A DNA stretch of 41,322 nucleotides. It comes from Nocardia sp. MH4. Lineage in GTDB: Bacteria > Actinomycetota > Actinomycetes > Mycobacteriales > Mycobacteriaceae. The position numbers were made by a program, and so were the translations under genes. Shown one piece after another: positions 1-6,522 of the stretch; position 1 is the first letter of the stretch, and the number at the start of each line of letters is the position of its first letter. The notes under the pieces are model-generated. The model made no database searches, was not told the DNA's origin, and saw only the letters and a program-made list of their open reading frames with translations. The stretch covers positions 1 through 41,322 of the forward strand of contig NZ_LPNR01000071.1 of NCBI RefSeq assembly GCF_019266065.1. Direction: 5' to 3'.

Positions 1-14
1 TGCCCGCCGCTGGA
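1..14. repeat. attL: Left copy of 14-bp terminal direct repeat (candidate attL core)
   Basis: TGCCCGCCGCTGGA is repeated exactly at 41309-41322, the last bases of the window. A serine integrase gene begins 27 bases after this copy, which is where such enzymes normally sit relative to their attachment site. I read the pair as att core sequences of an integrated prophage. A circular phage genome linearised with a short overlap would look the same. The host half of attL is outside the window. Confidence 0.7.
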
Positions 15-41
15 GGATATTGCTGCGCTTAGTATCGAGGA

Positions 42-1406
42 GTGACGGCACCCTCGATACACGCAGCGGTCTACCTGCGGCAATCACTCGATCGCGAAAA
101 GAACCTGCTCGCTATCGCGCGCCAGCGCGGGCCGTGCCTCGAACTGTGCGCGGCCCGCGGCTGGGTTTCACACGAGTACGTCGATAACGACGTCTCGGCC
201 TCGACTGGCAAGAAGCGCAAGGCATACAGCGAGATGCTGCGCGACATCGAGGCGGGCCAGATTCACGCCATCGTCGTGTGGGACCTCGATCGTCTGTACC
301 GTCGTCCGGTCGAGCTCGAGCATCTGATCGACCTCGCTGACCGCTTCGGTCTCAAGCTGGCAACGGTCACAGGCGATGTCGACCTCTCCACCGATAACGG
401 CCGATTGTTCGCGCGGATCAAGGGTGCTGTCGGTCGCGCGGAAGTCGAGCGAAAGAGTGCCCGGCAGAAACTCGCAGGCTTGCAGCGGGCCGAGGCAGGA
501 AAGCCGCCGGTCGGGCAAACCTTGTTCGGGTTCACCGACACCGGAGACCCGCACCCGGAGCACGCTCCGGCAGTCCGCAGCGCCTACGACGATCTACTCG
601 CCGGCATCAGCGTTCGCGCGATCTGCCGCACGTGGGTGAAAGTTGGGTACACGACCGCCCGGGGAAACCTGTGGACCTCGCCGAATCTGAGTCGGGCACT
701 GCGTAACCCTCGATATGCCGGTCTGCGGGCGTACAACGGCGACATCGTCGGCAAGTCCGACAAGCCGGGACTCGTCGACGAGAACACGTGGTGGGCAGTC
801 CAAGCACTGCTGTCGGACCCCACGCGGAGACCGATGAACTACGGCCGCCGCTACCTCGGCACGGGGCTATTCAGGTGTGGGCGGTGCGCCGATAGTCCGA
901 AGCTCGGCACGGGGACGTCGGGGGGTCATTACTCGTACAAGTGCCGCACTTGCGGGCTGTCCCGCAATCAACCGGGATTCGATGACCACATTCGTGGTCT
1001 GACCGCTGCCCGGCTCGCACTACCTGACGCCGCCGAATTGCTGATTGCTCGTGACGTGGCGAATGTTGACGAGATCCGGGCGCAGGTGACAGCTCACCAA
1101 GCTCGGCTGGACGCACTGGCCGCCGACTTCGCTGACGGCGAGCTGACTACGTCGCAATTGCGCACCGCGACAGCACGTCTACGCGAGAAAATTGATGCTG
1201 CCGAGGCTCAGATCGTCGATGCCGCACGGCACCGCGTGTTCGCGGGCGTGATCGGCGCAGATGACACGCTTGCCGCCCTGCTTGGATTGCCGCTCGATCG
1301 ACAGCGCGCGATCGTAGACGCGCTGATGGTGGTGACGCTGCACCCTGGCGCGCGAGGCGGCCGCGGATTCCAGACTGGCGGGATCGAAATCGAGTGGGTC
1401 ACGTAA
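42..1406 (+). CDS. int: Large serine recombinase (phage integrase)
   Basis: 454-aa site-specific recombinase for integration at att sites. The N-terminal resolvase domain spans about residues 8-145, with catalytic Ser15 in YLRQSLD and the conserved DLDRLYR segment (81-87). The recombinase domain follows at about 155-270, then a zinc ribbon with Cys279, Cys282, Cys301 and Cys304, and a coiled coil at about 340-395. This order is typical of large serine integrases, and the length is near their lower end. The GTG start has GAGG only one base upstream, so initiation may be weak or leaderless. Only 41 bases precede it in the window, so in the integrated state its promoter lies partly or wholly in flanking DNA. 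I do not recognise a dedicated directionality factor elsewhere. Confidence 0.95.
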   Translation: MTAPSIHAAVYLRQSLDREKNLLAIARQRGPCLELCAARGWVSHEYVDNDVSASTGKKRKAYSEMLRDIEAGQIHAIVVWDLDRLYRRPVELEHLIDLADRFGLKLATVTGDVDLSTDNGRLFARIKGAVGRAEVERKSARQKLAGLQRAEAGKPPVGQTLFGFTDTGDPHPEHAPAVRSAYDDLLAGISVRAICRTWVKVGYTTARGNLWTSPNLSRALRNPRYAGLRAYNGDIVGKSDKPGLVDENTWWAVQALLSDPTRRPMNYGRRYLGTGLFRCGRCADSPKLGTGTSGGHYSYKCRTCGLSRNQPGFDDHIRGLTAARLALPDAAELLIARDVANVDEIRAQVTAHQARLDALAADFADGELTTSQLRTATARLREKIDAAEAQIVDAARHRVFAGVIGADDTLAALLGLPLDRQRAIVDALMVVTLHPGARGGRGFQTGGIEIEWVT

Positions 1407-1423
1407 CGGGGGCGAGTCCCGTT
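1405..1423 (+). terminator. Short hairpin at the integrase stop codon
   Basis: AACGGG and CCCGTT form a 6-bp stem with a 7-nt loop that begins in the integrase stop codon. No T tract follows. It could end int transcription but is weak evidence on its own. Confidence 0.3.
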
Positions 1424-1450
1424 CCTGTTGCTGAAATTTCGCGGAGGGCC

Positions 1451-1491
1451 TTCCGGTAAACCATGATCGAATGTATGTTCGATATGGAACG
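1451..1491 (+). promoter_or_regulatory. Operator copy A with a possible rightward promoter, downstream of int
   Basis: TGTTCGATATGGAACG (1476-1491) matches the operator over the Cro-like start at 2052-2067 (TGTTCGCTATGGAACA) at 14 of 16 positions. It has TGTTC/GAAC half-sites separated by 6 bp. A weak promoter fits around it: TTCCGG (1451-1456), 17-bp spacer, TATGTT (1474-1479). Such a promoter would read into the 3' end of the oppositely oriented repressor gene. The operator match is seen directly; the promoter is inferred. Confidence 0.5.
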
Positions 1492-1524
1492 ACTCAGGTT
1501 TCGAACAGCAGACCGGGGGTAGGC

Positions 1525-1767
1525 GTGGTGCTCGAATCGTCAGAGATTGCCCATCGGCTGGCGTTCTGCCCGCCAAACCCGTTCAGGGCCGCGCTTGGGT
1601 TCGATCCTGGGCAGGCGCGGGCGCGCATTGCCGCCCGCGCCGTCTGGCTTCCGGCCGAAGTCGTGATCTTGGGCGTTCTACTCGGGGTCAAGCCCTCCCG
1701 CCTGGTCGATCTGCTCGGCAATGAGATCCATGAGCTCACCGACGGGCAGTTCGAGAGCCCGGCATAG
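1525..1767 (+). CDS. Possible small ORF, tail-to-tail overlap with the repressor
   Basis: 80-aa reading frame from GTG 1525, with a GGGGG run a few bases upstream as possible ribosome site. Third codon positions are mostly G or C along its length, including the part outside the repressor gene, which favours coding. The last 90 bases are antisense to the repressor C-terminus, and that alone could create part of this bias. The product shows no recognisable domain; its middle is hydrophobic (AEVVILGVLLG). It lies downstream of operator copy A. An earlier ATG at 1471 is in frame but overlaps that operator. Confidence 0.3.
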   Translation: MVLESSEIAHRLAFCPPNPFRAALGFDPGQARARIAARAVWLPAEVVILGVLLGVKPSRLVDLLGNEIHELTDGQFESPA

Positions 1768-1941
1768 GGAGATGAGCGTTGTCGGTTTGATGGCGGCGCT
1801 CCCTTCCTCGGCGCGGCGGATGGTCATCACGGCTACGCCGGATCGTTGCGAGAGTTCCTCGCGGCTGTAATCGCGCTCGGCGCGTGCACCGCGCAGCTTG
1901 GACCCGATGAGGCGGTTTGCCTCGGCCACTGTCATCCCCAT
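1678..1941 (-). CDS. Immunity repressor, small HTH (Cro/CI XRE family)
   Basis: 87-aa DNA-binding protein built almost entirely of one HTH_3 fold. The segment LRGARAERDYSREELSQRSG (about residues 16-35) is helix 1 plus the start of the helix-turn-helix, and AVMTIRRAEEG is the recognition region. It is divergent from the Cro-like gene and separated from it by operator repeats, the usual position of a lysogeny repressor. It lacks a C-terminal peptidase or dimerisation domain, so RecA-stimulated self-cleavage of the lambda CI type is not expected. No good Shine-Dalgarno precedes ATG 1941. An upstream in-frame GTG (about 1968) or the second ATG (1935) are alternatives. Confidence 0.85.
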   Translation of the reverse strand: MGMTVAEANRLIGSKLRGARAERDYSREELSQRSGVAVMTIRRAEEGSAAIKPTTLISLCRALELPVGELMDLIAEQIDQAGGLDPE

Positions 1942-1985
1942 AGCCGGTAAGTATCGGGTGAGGATCACCTGAGCGCAAGCGGCTC

Positions 1986-2002
1986 TGAACAAAATTTGTT
2001 CA
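1986..2002. promoter_or_regulatory. Palindromic operator TGAACAAAATTTGTTCA
   Basis: Perfect dyad with 8-bp arms around a central A. It carries the same GAACA/TGTTC half-sites as the other operators, but facing the other way and with different spacing. It overlaps the inferred -10 and start site of the leftward repressor promoter, so negative autoregulation of the repressor is the simplest reading. Confidence 0.6.
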
Positions 2003-2029
2003 AAATCGACCACCTCCAGCGCTTGCCAA
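2002..2029 (-). promoter_or_regulatory. Putative leftward repressor promoter
   Basis: On the minus strand TTGGCA (2029-2024) and GATTTT (2007-2002) are separated by 16 bp. The -35 is part of the palindrome CTTGCCAAG, shared with the opposite rightward promoter. Assigned by fit to the sigma-70-type consensus only. Confidence 0.4.
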
Positions 2030-2050
2030 GTGTTCGCTTCTGAACATAAA
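2023..2050 (+). promoter_or_regulatory. Putative rightward early promoter
   Basis: TTGCCA (2023-2028), a 16-bp spacer and CATAAA (2045-2050) place the transcription start within a few bases of the Cro-like ATG at 2060, so the mRNA may be leaderless. Operator B lies in the spacer and operator C on the start site, so bound repressor would exclude polymerase. The boxes are inferred from consensus. Confidence 0.45.
2031..2046. promoter_or_regulatory. Operator copy B
   Basis: TGTTCGCTTCTGAACA: TGTTC and GAACA half-sites with 6 bp between. It shares TGTTCGCT with operator C and starts 21 bp before it, about two helical turns, so both would present the same DNA face. Confidence 0.6.
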
Positions 2051-2051
2051 G

Positions 2052-2067
2052 TGTTCGCTATGGAACA
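2052..2067. promoter_or_regulatory. Operator copy C, over the Cro-like start codon
   Basis: TGTTCGCTATGGAACA, with flanking bases extending the arms to GTGTTC/GAACAC. The ATG of the Cro-like gene (2060) lies inside it. Repressor bound here would cover the predicted transcription start. Confidence 0.6.
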
Positions 2068-2287
2068 CATCGCCGCACGAGTCGGAGCCTCCGTACTCGC
2101 CGCTCTCGAGGATGCTGACGTATCTCTCAGACGGGCGGCGGACGAGACCGGAATCGCGCTCGCAACCCTGAGCCGGAAGTGCAACGGGCTCGGCCGCAGC
2201 TCATTTGACGTACTCGAGCTGTACCGCCTCTCCAAGCTTGTCCATCGTCCACTGTCCGATCTACTTCCCGAAGACCTGCGGGCATGA
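2060..2287 (+). CDS. Cro-like / XRE-type DNA-binding protein
   Basis: 75-aa protein with an HTH: residues about 12-45 contain AALEDADVSLRRAADETG followed by IALATLSRKCNG, the turn and recognition helix. It is the first rightward gene after the switch, the position of Cro or a combined Cro/excisionase. I chose ATG 2060 because the promoter elements leave almost no leader and because starts further upstream would lie inside operator B. It overlaps the next gene by ATGA. A role as recombination directionality factor is possible but not shown. Confidence 0.75.
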   Translation: MEHIAARVGASVLAALEDADVSLRRAADETGIALATLSRKCNGLGRSSFDVLELYRLSKLVHRPLSDLLPEDLRA

Positions 2288-2442
2288 GCGCCACAACAAC
2301 AACGGCCGCCGCCCGCCGGGATGCATGGATCGCCGCCCGCCTCGCCGAAGCCCCGCCGCTGAACGCGGCGCAGCAGCACGTCATCCGCCGCGCGTTTGCC
2401 GGGTCTGAGATCCGCCGCACCACATCGAAGGCCGCAGCATGA
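2284..2442 (+). CDS. Small hypothetical protein, 52 aa
   Basis: ATG 2284 overlaps the stop of the Cro-like gene (ATGA), and its own stop overlaps the next ATG in the same way, which implies translational coupling. The product is Ala/Arg-rich and predicted helical, with the segment LAEAPPLNAAQQHVIRRAF in the middle. No domain is recognised. Its support is the coupled context and GC-rich third positions. Confidence 0.6.
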   Translation: MSATTTTAAARRDAWIAARLAEAPPLNAAQQHVIRRAFAGSEIRRTTSKAAA

Positions 2443-2687
2443 CCCGCGACGGCCTGCGCTTCACCACCGATCTCGCCCGCGCCAGCGTTCCGCTCGCCGC
2501 GATCGTGCTCATGTGGTGCGCCCTGACCTGGGATTCGCCCACCTATCTCGCGCTCGCCCTGCTCGCCGTCGTGGCGTCGTGTGCGGCAGTGCGCCCCGAT
2601 TCGTCCCCGGGCGCCGATCCGGGGATCTCGCCGCCCGACGCGGGTGACCAGCTCCACGCGTCGGGCGGCCCGCCAAACCCCCAGTAA
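2439..2687 (+). CDS. Small membrane protein with two transmembrane segments
   Basis: 82 aa. Two hydrophobic stretches, about residues 16-31 (SVPLAAIVLMWCALTW) and 34-52 (PTYLALALLAVVASCAAV), form a likely hairpin in the membrane. The tail is Pro/Gly-rich and soluble. It is coupled to the preceding ORF by ATGA. A membrane protein in the early operon could serve exclusion or host takeover, but no family is recognised. The stop lies in a CCCCAGTAAC repeat that recurs at 2727-2736. Confidence 0.65.
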   Translation: MTRDGLRFTTDLARASVPLAAIVLMWCALTWDSPTYLALALLAVVASCAAVRPDSSPGADPGISPPDAGDQLHASGGPPNPQ

Positions 2688-2736
2688 CGCAGAGCGTCCG
2701 CCGAGCAGCCACTCGACGGACGCGGTCCCCAGTAAC
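2679..2736. repeat. Hairpin flanked by CCCCAGTAAC direct repeats
   Basis: CCCCAGTAAC occurs at 2679-2688 and 2727-2736. Between them GCGTCCG (2694-2700) pairs with CGGACGC (2717-2723), and CGAG/CTCG extends the stem across one mismatch. It sits in the only gap of any size in this part of the early operon and may act as a processing or attenuation element. Its origin is unclear. Confidence 0.45.
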
Positions 2737-2754
2737 AGGAACAAGGAGATCGTA

Positions 2755-3180
2755 ATGCAGTACCGACCCACGAACGTCGACCGCCGGTTCGGTCGCATCC
2801 CGCGGCACGCCCTCGGTGTCACCGCGGCGGCGGTCGCTTTCGCCGTAATCGCGAAGCGGATCGCCGACGAACGCCGCAAGTCCAGTACCCGCGTCGCGCC
2901 GATCGCTGGATGGCGCAGCCCGGCCGAGGTGATCCGCACCGCCGTGGTGGTGTGCGACGGCGTCATCGTCCCGACCGCGCCCCCGGCCGATCCCGATCCG
3001 ACGGTGCCACTGATGCGGGCCGAGCTGCTCGCAGCGGTCAAGGTCGACGGCGGGCGCCCGATGCATGACCTCGACCTCGTGCAGCGCGCTTGCTGTCACG
3101 CCGACAGCCTGTACGGCCGGTGTGCCGATTGCGGCATGACCTGGGCGGCGCAGGCCGCCGCGATGGGCGGTGCGCGATGA
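2755..3180 (+). CDS. Membrane-anchored Cys-rich hypothetical protein
   Basis: 141 aa, started at ATG 2755 behind a strong AAGGAG. A hydrophobic segment at about residues 18-34 is a likely membrane anchor or uncleaved signal. The C-terminal quarter has CC followed by CxxC (HADSLYGRCADCG), which could bind a metal. The function is unknown. It overlaps the next gene by ATGA. The strong ribosome site suggests re-initiation after the 67-bp gap. Confidence 0.7.
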   Translation: MQYRPTNVDRRFGRIPRHALGVTAAAVAFAVIAKRIADERRKSSTRVAPIAGWRSPAEVIRTAVVVCDGVIVPTAPPADPDPTVPLMRAELLAAVKVDGGRPMHDLDLVQRACCHADSLYGRCADCGMTWAAQAAAMGGAR

Positions 3181-3473
3181 CGACCGCCGACGAGTCCGAG
3201 CAGGTCTCGCACATCTACGCCGTGACCCGGTCGTACCTCGGCGAGCTCGTCGAGGCGAGCGCCAGCAGCCGCGAGACCGACGACGCGTTCGTGTCGCTGG
3301 CGATCCAGCTGCACGGCGGCAACCCCGACAACCTTTCCCAGCTGCTCGCCGGTGCCGTGCTGCGCATCGTCGCCGCCGAGCGCAACCACGCCGAACAGTG
3401 CGACGAAATCGCCCGGTTGAATGCCGAGCTCGACCTCGTGCGCGCCAAGAAGTCGACGGGAGTATCCCTGTGA
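3177..3473 (+). CDS. Hypothetical coiled-coil protein
   Basis: 98 aa, start overlapping the previous stop (ATGA). The C-terminal third (about 62-95) is a predicted coiled coil containing DEIARLNAEL. The next protein carries the near-identical AEIARLNAAV, so the two may be diverged duplicates or partners. No enzymatic motif is visible. Confidence 0.65.
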   Translation: MTTADESEQVSHIYAVTRSYLGELVEASASSRETDDAFVSLAIQLHGGNPDNLSQLLAGAVLRIVAAERNHAEQCDEIARLNAELDLVRAKKSTGVSL

Positions 3474-3679
3474 CCTGCCAGAACTGCGAACGCAGCGACG
3501 CCGAGATCGCCCGTCTGAATGCCGCGGTCGCGGTCGTCATGACCGGCGCCGCTGCTGCTGCCAAGAACTACCGAGACCGGATTCAGCGGCTCGAGGCCAC
3601 GCTCGCCGCGCACCGCGCGACCGGCAAGCCGACTCGCACACGCCGGTCCGGCGTCCGGCCGTGGGCGGCGGCGCGATGA
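3470..3679 (+). CDS. Small coiled-coil protein with N-terminal CxxC
   Basis: 69 aa from GTG 3470, coupled to the previous gene by GTGA. TCQNC at residues 2-6 gives a CxxC pair. A long Ala-rich helix (about 10-48) contains EIARLNA, shared with the preceding protein. The tail is basic (TRTRRSGVRP), suggesting nucleic-acid contact. Function unknown. Confidence 0.6.
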   Translation: MTCQNCERSDAEIARLNAAVAVVMTGAAAAAKNYRDRIQRLEATLAAHRATGKPTRTRRSGVRPWAAAR

Positions 3680-4068
3680 GCCCGCTCGCCATCGTCTTGC
3701 AGGCCGCCATCGTCGGCGGCGCCCTGCTCGGCGTGCTGTTCCTGCTCGGCGGCACGGCCGTCGTCGACTACCTCAAGGCCCGGGCCCGAGCGACGGCCGC
3801 CGCCGAGCTGTGCGGTTGGTGCGGCGGGGGGTGCGACGAGTGCGACGAGTGCGACCCCGACCGGCGTTACGACCCCGGCGAGCCGGGGCCCTGCGCACGG
3901 CACTGGACGACCGACGGCTCGCCGTGCGGGTGCGACCCCGACAACGACCTCGCCGAGGAGTACGCCGACATCCTCAACGACGAGGTCGACCTACCCGAGC
4001 CCGACCCCGGCGACGAGTGGGACCGGGCCCGCGACCGTGACCTCGACTACCGGGCGGGGGTGGCGTGA
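3676..4068 (+). CDS. Membrane protein with Cys-rich acidic domain
   Basis: 130 aa. A transmembrane helix at about residues 5-29 is followed by a domain with closely spaced cysteines (CGWCGGGCDECDEC, later CARHW and CGCD) and then a very acidic tail. The cysteines could hold a metal or cluster. It is coupled by ATGA to the gene before. No family is recognised; it belongs to the small membrane/Cys-rich group at the head of the early operon. Confidence 0.65.
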   Translation: MSPLAIVLQAAIVGGALLGVLFLLGGTAVVDYLKARARATAAAELCGWCGGGCDECDECDPDRRYDPGEPGPCARHWTTDGSPCGCDPDNDLAEEYADILNDEVDLPEPDPGDEWDRARDRDLDYRAGVA

Positions 4069-4541
4069 TGGACGACAACGCCCTGCGCGGCGCCGACAAC
4101 CTCGGCGAGGTCGAGGAGAACCCCGAGGACGAGAAGCACGCCGCGGCGCTCGTCGTCTGCCACCACGCCACCGATGCCAGCGAGGCGGCCGAGCTGCTGG
4201 CAATGCTCGGCCTCACCTCGGTGAGAGCGCGCCGCCTCGCGAAGCCGTGCGCGATGTGCCTGCGGCCGATGTCCAACATGTTCGGCGTCGGCCACGTGCG
4301 CCAGCAGGCGAAAGGCATGTGTGGCTCGTGCTACGGCCAGGCTCAGCGTGGCGGCGCGCCCGGTAAGCAGCTCGTCGTCGCGGTCGAGGACATCGACACC
4401 CCGGTCGGCGTGCTCGTCGCCGGCGCGCGGGTCTACGCGAAGGCGCACGGCGGCGCGTGGCTGCTGTCCGTCCCCGGTAGCCGTCTGCCCGTCGCGGTGT
4501 CCACGAACGCCGTGCGGCTCGCCGAGGCGGCGGCGTCGTGA
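4068..4541 (+). CDS. Hypothetical protein with zinc-finger-like cysteines
   Basis: 157 aa. An acidic N-terminus precedes two CxxC pairs (CAMC and CGSC, about 25 residues apart) around residues 65-90, the pattern of a small zinc-binding module. The rest is a predicted beta-rich domain. ATG 4068 overlaps the previous stop (TGATG); GTG 4065 is an in-frame alternative. It directly precedes the recombination pair recE/recT, but no role there can be shown. Confidence 0.65.
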   Translation: MDDNALRGADNLGEVEENPEDEKHAAALVVCHHATDASEAAELLAMLGLTSVRARRLAKPCAMCLRPMSNMFGVGHVRQQAKGMCGSCYGQAQRGGAPGKQLVVAVEDIDTPVGVLVAGARVYAKAHGGAWLLSVPGSRLPVAVSTNAVRLAEAAAS

Positions 4542-5353
4542 CGGCACCGGCCGAGCCTGGCGTATATGCGGGCGTCGACGAGCTGACGTATCACCGCGAC
4601 CGCGAATCGCTGTCGTCGAGCGGCGCCCGCCGCCTGCTCGAGCTCGCCCCGGCCGAATGGCTGTACGAGCTTGAGCACCCCGAGCACCGCGAGCCGACGC
4701 CTGAAATGGAGAAGGGCACCGCGACGCACACGCTCGTCCTCGGCGTGGGTGCGCGCATCGTCGAGGTGCGTTCGCCCGACTGGAAGAAACCGGCCGACCA
4801 GAAGCGCCGCAAGGAGATTCGCGCGCGTGGCGAGGTCCCGCTGCTGACGAAGGATATCGCCGTCGTCGAGGCGATGGCCGAGTCCGTGTTCGACCACCCC
4901 GAGGCCGGGGCGATCTTCGCCGACGGCCTGCCGGAACTGAGCGCGTACGGGCACGACGAGCCCACCGGCGTGATGATGCGCGCCCGTACCGACTGGCTAC
5001 AGGAACGCCGGGCCGCCGACCTCAAGACGTGCGAGTCGTCCGCTCCGGACGACTTCGAGGACGAGGTGCGCCGGTTCGGCTACCACGTCCAAGAGTGGTG
5101 GTACCGGGCCGTTTTCGAGGCCGCTGGGATGCCGCTCGACGACTTCGCGTTCGTCGCGGTCGCCAAGCGCCCGCCGCATCTCGTCGCCGTGCACCGGCTG
5201 AAACCGCGGCTCGTCGAGCTCGGCGGCGAGATCGCTCGCCGGGCGCTCACCAAGTACGCCCGCTGTCGCGAGAGCGGCGAATGGCCGGGCCACGCCGGGC
5301 CCTACGAAATCGACCTACCCGATTGGGAATACAAGAAGGAGCTCTTTCGATGA
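4538..5353 (+). CDS. RecE-like exonuclease (PD-(D/E)XK superfamily)
   Basis: 271-aa predicted 5'-3' double-strand DNA exonuclease that makes single-stranded tails for the annealing protein encoded next. Motifs fit the RecE/RecB nuclease fold: His64 in GTATHTLVLG, Asp152 in RARTDW, the Asp161-Leu-Lys163 catalytic segment in ADLKTC, and the YHVQEWWY motif (182-189). It is about the length of phage-encoded single-domain exonucleases and much shorter than E. coli RecE. GTG 4538 overlaps the previous stop, and its own end overlaps recT by 4 bases, so the pair should be made together. Confidence 0.85.
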   Translation: MTAPAEPGVYAGVDELTYHRDRESLSSSGARRLLELAPAEWLYELEHPEHREPTPEMEKGTATHTLVLGVGARIVEVRSPDWKKPADQKRRKEIRARGEVPLLTKDIAVVEAMAESVFDHPEAGAIFADGLPELSAYGHDEPTGVMMRARTDWLQERRAADLKTCESSAPDDFEDEVRRFGYHVQEWWYRAVFEAAGMPLDDFAFVAVAKRPPHLVAVHRLKPRLVELGGEIARRALTKYARCRESGEWPGHAGPYEIDLPDWEYKKELFR

Positions 5354-6522
5354 CCACCGCACTCGCCGTCGCCGACACCGTCGACGCGACCCTCGTCCCG
5401 ACAGTGCCCGACCCGCTCGACTCCCTGCTGCGCTACACGCAGGTACTCGCTGCCGCGAAGGAGTTCGCCGAGTACATCTGTGTCACGCCGATGGTCCCGG
5501 CCATCTACCAGGGCAAGGCCAAGCACGCGACCGTCGCAATCCTGCACGGCGCCGAGCTCGGGCTGAATCCCCTGCAATCGCTACAGCAGATTTTCACCGT
5601 GCATGGAATGCCGGCGATCTACGCCCGGACCATGGTCGCGCTGCTCAAGGGCAAGGGATTCCGATTCCGCACGGTCGAGGCCGGGCCGACCCGCGTAGTG
5701 ATCACCGGGACCTCGCCCGACGGCGTCGAGACCGAGACCAGCGAGTGGACGATCGAGCGGGCCGACGAGGCGGGATACGTCCCGAAGATCGACCCCGAGA
5801 CCGGGGTGTACGCCGTGAACAAGAACGGCCGCCTGATCGGCAATGAGAAGTACATCACCGAGCCCGAAAACATGCTGTGGGCCAAGGCCGCCGCGACCGT
5901 CTGCCGCCGCCTGGCGCCCGATGTGCTGCTCGGCATCTCGCGCACCGTCGAGGACATCGAGAGCGAGCCCGAGCCGGTGCGCGTGCAGTCCGAGCGCCTG
6001 TCGGCCGCTGAGGTCACCACGGCCCCGGCCGAGCCGACCGAGGTCAAGAAGTGGGCGCCGCCCACCGAGACGGACACGGCGCCCGCACCGCAGGACGAGA
6101 CCCCCGCCGAGGAGGCGGCACCGGCCGATCCGCCGATGACGCGGGTACAGCAGAAGAAGGTCGGCCGACTGTTCGCCGAGCGCGGCATCACCGAGGATGC
6201 GGCGATCCTGTCCGCGATCGGTGCGTTCCTCGACCGCGAGCTCGCCGCGCCTGCCGACGTGACCCGCGGCGAGGCCATCCGCCTGCTCGAGCACCTCGAG
6301 AACGATCCGGTCGCCAGCGCGGCGCAGGTGACCCGCGTCCGCGAGCTGCTCGCCGAGCTGCACATCACCGACGACGGCGACCGTCTCGCCGTCGTCGCGC
6401 ACATCGCAGGCCGCGCGGTCGGCGACCTCGGGCAACTCACCTCGGCCGAGGCCGACGCGGTCGGGACCGCGCTCGCCGACAAGCTGGCCGGGCTCGACGA
6501 GTCGGCCGGGGGTGCCGAGTGA
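5350..6522 (+). CDS. RecT-like single-strand annealing protein with duplicated C-terminal module
   Basis: 390 aa. Residues about 25-200 match the RecT family (for example AILHGAELGLNPLQSLQQI and WAKAAATVCRRLAPDVLLG). A Pro/Glu-rich linker (205-262) leads to two similar helical modules, about 263-317 and 324-381. Each has Q-x-K/T-x-V-x-x-L then GIT/HIT, and the second ends in LTSAEADAV. ATG 5350 has AAGGAG 9 bases upstream. With the adjoining exonuclease it forms a standard RecE/RecT recombination pair acting on phage DNA in the cytoplasm. The doubled module may recruit another replication protein, which is inference. Confidence 0.85.
   Translation: MTTALAVADTVDATLVPTVPDPLDSLLRYTQVLAAAKEFAEYICVTPMVPAIYQGKAKHATVAILHGAELGLNPLQSLQQIFTVHGMPAIYARTMVALLKGKGFRFRTVEAGPTRVVITGTSPDGVETETSEWTIERADEAGYVPKIDPETGVYAVNKNGRLIGNEKYITEPENMLWAKAAATVCRRLAPDVLLGISRTVEDIESEPEPVRVQSERLSAAEVTTAPAEPTEVKKWAPPTETDTAPAPQDETPAEEAAPADPPMTRVQQKKVGRLFAERGITEDAAILSAIGAFLDRELAAPADVTRGEAIRLLEHLENDPVASAAQVTRVRELLAELHITDDGDRLAVVAHIAGRAVGDLGQLTSAEADAVGTALADKLAGLDESAGGAE

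Noticed and set aside
1494..1739. Leftward ORF between int and the repressor
   Set aside because: Ser/Arg/Thr-rich composition of a shadow; the rightward frame over the same bases is more coding-like.
1986..2067. LexA/SOS boxes
   Set aside because: Half-sites resemble GAAC/GTTC, but spacing (6 or 7 bp, and opposite orientation for most) does not fit the actinobacterial SOS box with 4 bp between.
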